Shown here: piece by piece, positions 6,933-8,921 of the stretch
Layout of the letters: each line of letters starts with the position of its first letter
Numbering within the stretch: position 1 is the stretch's first letter
Assembly (NCBI GenBank): GCA_029261905.1
Contig: JAJDAM010000321.1
Span: forward strand, 1 to 8,921
Direction of reading: 5' to 3'
DNA from: Deltaproteobacteria bacterium
GTDB taxonomy: Bacteria > Myxococcota_A > UBA9160 > SMWR01
DNA length: 8,921 nt
Translations under genes and position numbers: made by a program
The notes under the pieces: model-generated
Databases searched by the model: none
What the model saw: the letters and a program-made list of their open reading frames with translations, nothing else
Told to the model about the DNA's origin: nothing

Positions 6933-6954
6933 CGAGCCATTGGACCACCGAAGT

Positions 6955-6964
6955 GGGGAGGGAG
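6955..6964 (+). promoter_or_regulatory. Purine-rich Shine-Dalgarno for nosZ
   Basis: GGGGAGGGAG (6955-6964) lies 7 bases before the GTG at 6972. It selects this start over an in-frame ATG at 7029, which would remove the charged part of the signal peptide. Confidence 0.65.
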
Positions 6965-6971
6965 AAAGACC

Positions 6972-8921
6972 GTGAGCCACAGAACGCCTTTCACAAAAGG
7001 AAAATTTTCGTGCTCGAGTTTGGCCGTGATGGCCGGTTTACTATTCAGCGCGCAGGCCGCTTGGAGCGCCGAGAATCTCCAGGAGGTCATGAAGCGGCGA
7101 GGCCTGACGCAAGAGCACATCCTGGCGGCCGCCAAGACCTACACCCCCACCGGCGGACGCGACGAGTTCATCGCGTTCGCATCGGGCGGGCAGAGCGGTC
7201 ACGTCATCGTCTACGGGATTCCGTCGATGCGGATCCTCAAGTATATCGCCGTCTTCACGCCGGAGCCGTGGCAGGGCTACGGGTTCGATGACGAATCGAA
7301 GGCTGTACTCGCCCAGGGCAGGATCAACGGCAAGGACATCACTTTCGGTGACGTCCACCACCCGGCCATCTCCGAAACGAATGGCGACTACGACGGGAAA
7401 TTCCTGTTCGTCAACGACAAGGCCAATCCCCGCATTGCGGTGATCGACCTTCACGACTTCGAGACCAAGCAGATCGTCGTGAATCCCGTGTTCCAGAACG
7501 AACACGGTGGCGCATTCGTCAGTGAGAACACCGAATGGATCATCGAACCGGCGCAACTCGCGGCGCCGCTCGGCGGAGAATACGCCCCGCTCGAGCAGTT
7601 CAACGAGAAGTACCGCGGCGGTGTCACGTATTGGAAGTTCAATCGCGAAAAGGGCCGAATCGAAGCGGACAAGTCGTTTTCGCTGGAGCTTCCGCCGTAC
7701 AGCCAGGACCTGTCGGACTTCGGCAAGCTGGCGAGCAGCGGATGGTCGTTCACCAACTCGTTCTGCAGCGAACGCTATGTGGGCGGCATCGAGCGCGGTG
7801 TACCGCCGTTCGAGGCAGGCTGCTCCGCGAAGGACACTGATTATCTGCACGTCATCAACTGGCGCAAAGCCGCGCAAGTCGCTGCCGCCGGAAAGGTGAA
7901 GATGATCAACGGTCACCCGGTGATCATGATGGATACGGCGATCAAGGAAGGCCTGGTCTTCCTGATTCCCGAGCCCAAGAGCCCGCATGGGATCGACGTG
8001 TCGCCCGATGGCGAATACATGATCATCTCCGGCAAGCTCGATAGCCACGTGTTCGTGTACAGCTGGAAGAAGATCCAGGCGGCAATCAACGCCGGGAACT
8101 TCGCCGCGCATGACCCGTACGGGCTGCCGATCATCGACATGAAGCAGGTCCTGCACACCCAGGTCAGCCTGGGTCTCGGGCCGCTCCACACCCAGTTCGA
8201 TTCCAAGAAGGGTGTCGCATACACGTCGCTGTACGTGGATTCGATGGCTGCGCGCTGGGACTACCTGAACGGGAAGCTGCTCGATCGCATTCCGGTCCAC
8301 TACAACATCGGCCATCTGATGACGATGCACGGTGACACCGTGAAGCCGCGTGGAAAGTACCTGGTCGCACTCAACAAGCTGGCGATCGACCGCTTCAACC
8401 CCGTCGGTCCGCTGCACCCGCAGAACCACCAGCTGATCGACATCTCCGACGATTCGAAGCTGTCGCTGCTGTACGACATGCCGTTGCCGCTCGGCGAGCC
8501 GCACTACACCGTCGCAATCGATGCCACGATCCTGAAGCCAGCGGTGCGATACAAGACAGGGACGGACACTCGAACCAATACGATTTCTCCGTACAAGACC
8601 CGTGCCGGAGAAGAGCGAATCGAGAAGAAGGGCAACAAGGTCGAAGTCTTCGGCACGCTGATCCGCTCGCACATCACGCCGGAGATCATCGAAGTCGATG
8701 AGGGCAATGACGTCGTCATCCACCTCACGAACCTCGAGCGCGCCGAGGACCAGACGCACGGATTCTCGATCGACAAATACAACGTGAACGGGTCCTGGGA
8801 GCCTGGCAAGACCGCGTCGGTGAGCTTCACGGCCGACGTCCCCGGTGTCTTCCCCTACTACTGCACCGAGTTCTGCTCGGCGCTCCACCTCGAGATGCAG
8901 GGCTACCTGCTCGTGAAGCCC
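6972..8921 (+). CDS. nosZ: Nitrous oxide reductase NosZ, clade II (Sec-dependent), 3' end at window edge
   Basis: An uninterrupted frame of 650 codons runs from GTG 6972 to the last base. It encodes the periplasmic multicopper enzyme that reduces N2O to N2. Residues 1-33 form a Sec signal peptide: basic start, hydrophobic core LAVMAGLLFSA and likely cleavage after AWSA. There is no twin-arginine motif, as in clade II. Candidate CuZ ligands in the N-terminal propeller are H129 and H130 (DVHH), H178 (NEHGG), H339 (SPHG), H406 (GPLHT), H448 (IGHLM) and H511 (GEPHY), all seven present. The C-terminal cupredoxin domain (about 555-650) has the CuA set H596 (THGF), C631, E633 (carbonyl), C635, H639 and M642 in CTEFCSALHLEM. 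The frame reaches GYLLVKP, so only a few residues should be missing. It diverges from the lipid operon; accessory nos genes, if any, lie beyond the window. Confidence 0.97.
   Translation, partial: MSHRTPFTKGKFSCSSLAVMAGLLFSAQAAWSAENLQEVMKRRGLTQEHILAAAKTYTPTGGRDEFIAFASGGQSGHVIVYGIPSMRILKYIAVFTPEPWQGYGFDDESKAVLAQGRINGKDITFGDVHHPAISETNGDYDGKFLFVNDKANPRIAVIDLHDFETKQIVVNPVFQNEHGGAFVSENTEWIIEPAQLAAPLGGEYAPLEQFNEKYRGGVTYWKFNREKGRIEADKSFSLELPPYSQDLSDFGKLASSGWSFTNSFCSERYVGGIERGVPPFEAGCSAKDTDYLHVINWRKAAQVAAAGKVKMINGHPVIMMDTAIKEGLVFLIPEPKSPHGIDVSPDGEYMIISGKLDSHVFVYSWKKIQAAINAGNFAAHDPYGLPIIDMKQVLHTQVSLGLGPLHTQFDSKKGVAYTSLYVDSMAARWDYLNGKLLDRIPVHYNIGHLMTMHGDTVKPRGKYLVALNKLAIDRFNPVGPLHPQNHQLIDISDDSKLSLLYDMPLPLGEPHYTVAIDATILKPAVRYKTGTDTRTNTISPYKTRAGEERIEKKGNKVEVFGTLIRSHITPEIIEVDEGNDVVIHLTNLERAEDQTHGFSIDKYNVNGSWEPGKTASVSFTADVPGVFPYYCTEFCSALHLEMQGYLLVKP

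Larger units (their letters stand above)
6318..6971. other. 654-base divergent intergenic region between the lipid operon and nosZ
   Basis: No convincing gene lies here. Open frames crossing it on either strand have no family signature, overlap the starts of flanking genes and have atypical composition. It must hold the promoters for both directions, but I see no clear -35/-10 pair and no FNR-type TTGAT-N4-ATCAA box. What is visible: TTGCAGGT twice (6343-6350, 6370-6377), GAACGCC(A/T)GGT twice (6414-6424, 6442-6452), a 21-base palindrome (6455-6475), a T6 run (6535-6540) after a weak 4-bp stem, a palindrome with 9-base arms (6736-6760), a 12-base tandem repeat (6842-6901) and a bulged hairpin (6903-6932). 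The structured elements nearest nosZ suggest a long regulated leader, or operators, for that gene. Confidence 0.7.

Noticed and set aside
6318..6971. FNR/DNR-type box for anaerobic control of nosZ
   Set aside because: I looked for TTGAT-N4-ATCAA and close variants and found none convincing.
6466..6975. 169-codon + strand frame across the intergenic region
   Set aside because: It overlaps the nosZ start, has no family motif, and its ALHA/ALHR/ALHS repeat only reflects the 12-base DNA repeat.
6795..6980. 61-codon minus-strand frame with Cys-Lys repeats (ECKALCKA and ACKAQCKD)
   Set aside because: The tempting metal-binding look comes from the 12-base DNA period, which gives four-residue repeats in all frames; it has no evident ribosome site and overlaps the nosZ start antisense.
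6290..7135. 281-codon minus-strand frame spanning the intergenic region into both neighbours
   Set aside because: It overlaps the acyltransferase start and the nosZ signal peptide region, and its composition is unlike a folded protein.
7041..8888. 615-codon open frame on the minus strand
   Set aside because: It is wholly antisense to nosZ, whose protein is unmistakable over 650 residues with all copper ligands. The minus frame is Val/Asp/Arg/His rich with no recognisable domain, as expected opposite a GC-rich coding strand.

Overview
This is a GC-rich bacterial window with long open frames and no tRNA, rRNA, CRISPR or insertion sequence. A clade II (Sec-exported) nitrous oxide reductase, two tandem WS/DGAT-type acyltransferases and GTG starts at four of the five visible gene starts suggest a Gram-negative, perhaps a Myxococcota/Binatota-like former deltaproteobacterium. 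That taxonomic guess is inference with low confidence.

Layout. At the left edge is the 3' end of a helical, TPR-like gene on the + strand (to 245). It converges, with a 10-base gap, on a minus-strand block running from 6317 down to 256. In transcription order the block holds WS/DGAT acyltransferase A (6317-4914), WS/DGAT acyltransferase B (4902-3490, 11 bases behind A), an FAD-dependent phytoene-desaturase/retinol-saturase-like oxidoreductase (3425-1749) and, after a 95-base gap, a two-domain protein (1653-256). That protein joins a SixA-like histidine-phosphatase domain that has lost both catalytic histidines to a Ppx/GppA-type domain. The first three genes look like an operon for making or modifying neutral lipid esters; the fourth may be co-transcribed or have its own promoter.

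A 654-base intergenic region (6318-6971) separates this block from a divergent + strand gene, nosZ (6972 to the window end). nosZ is open through the last base and appears to lack only its final few residues. All seven expected CuZ histidines and the CuA ligand set are visible, and the leader has no twin-arginine motif. The long minus-strand frame opposite nosZ is an antisense artefact.

The intergenic region contains no convincing gene but is structured. It has a 21-base palindrome nearer the lipid operon, a second palindrome with 9-base arms at 6736-6760, five degenerate copies of a 12-base tandem repeat at 6842-6901, and a 10-bp bulged hairpin at 6903-6932 ending 39 bases before the nosZ start. 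These are the least explained part of the window, together with the double-histidine-loss phosphatase fusion.
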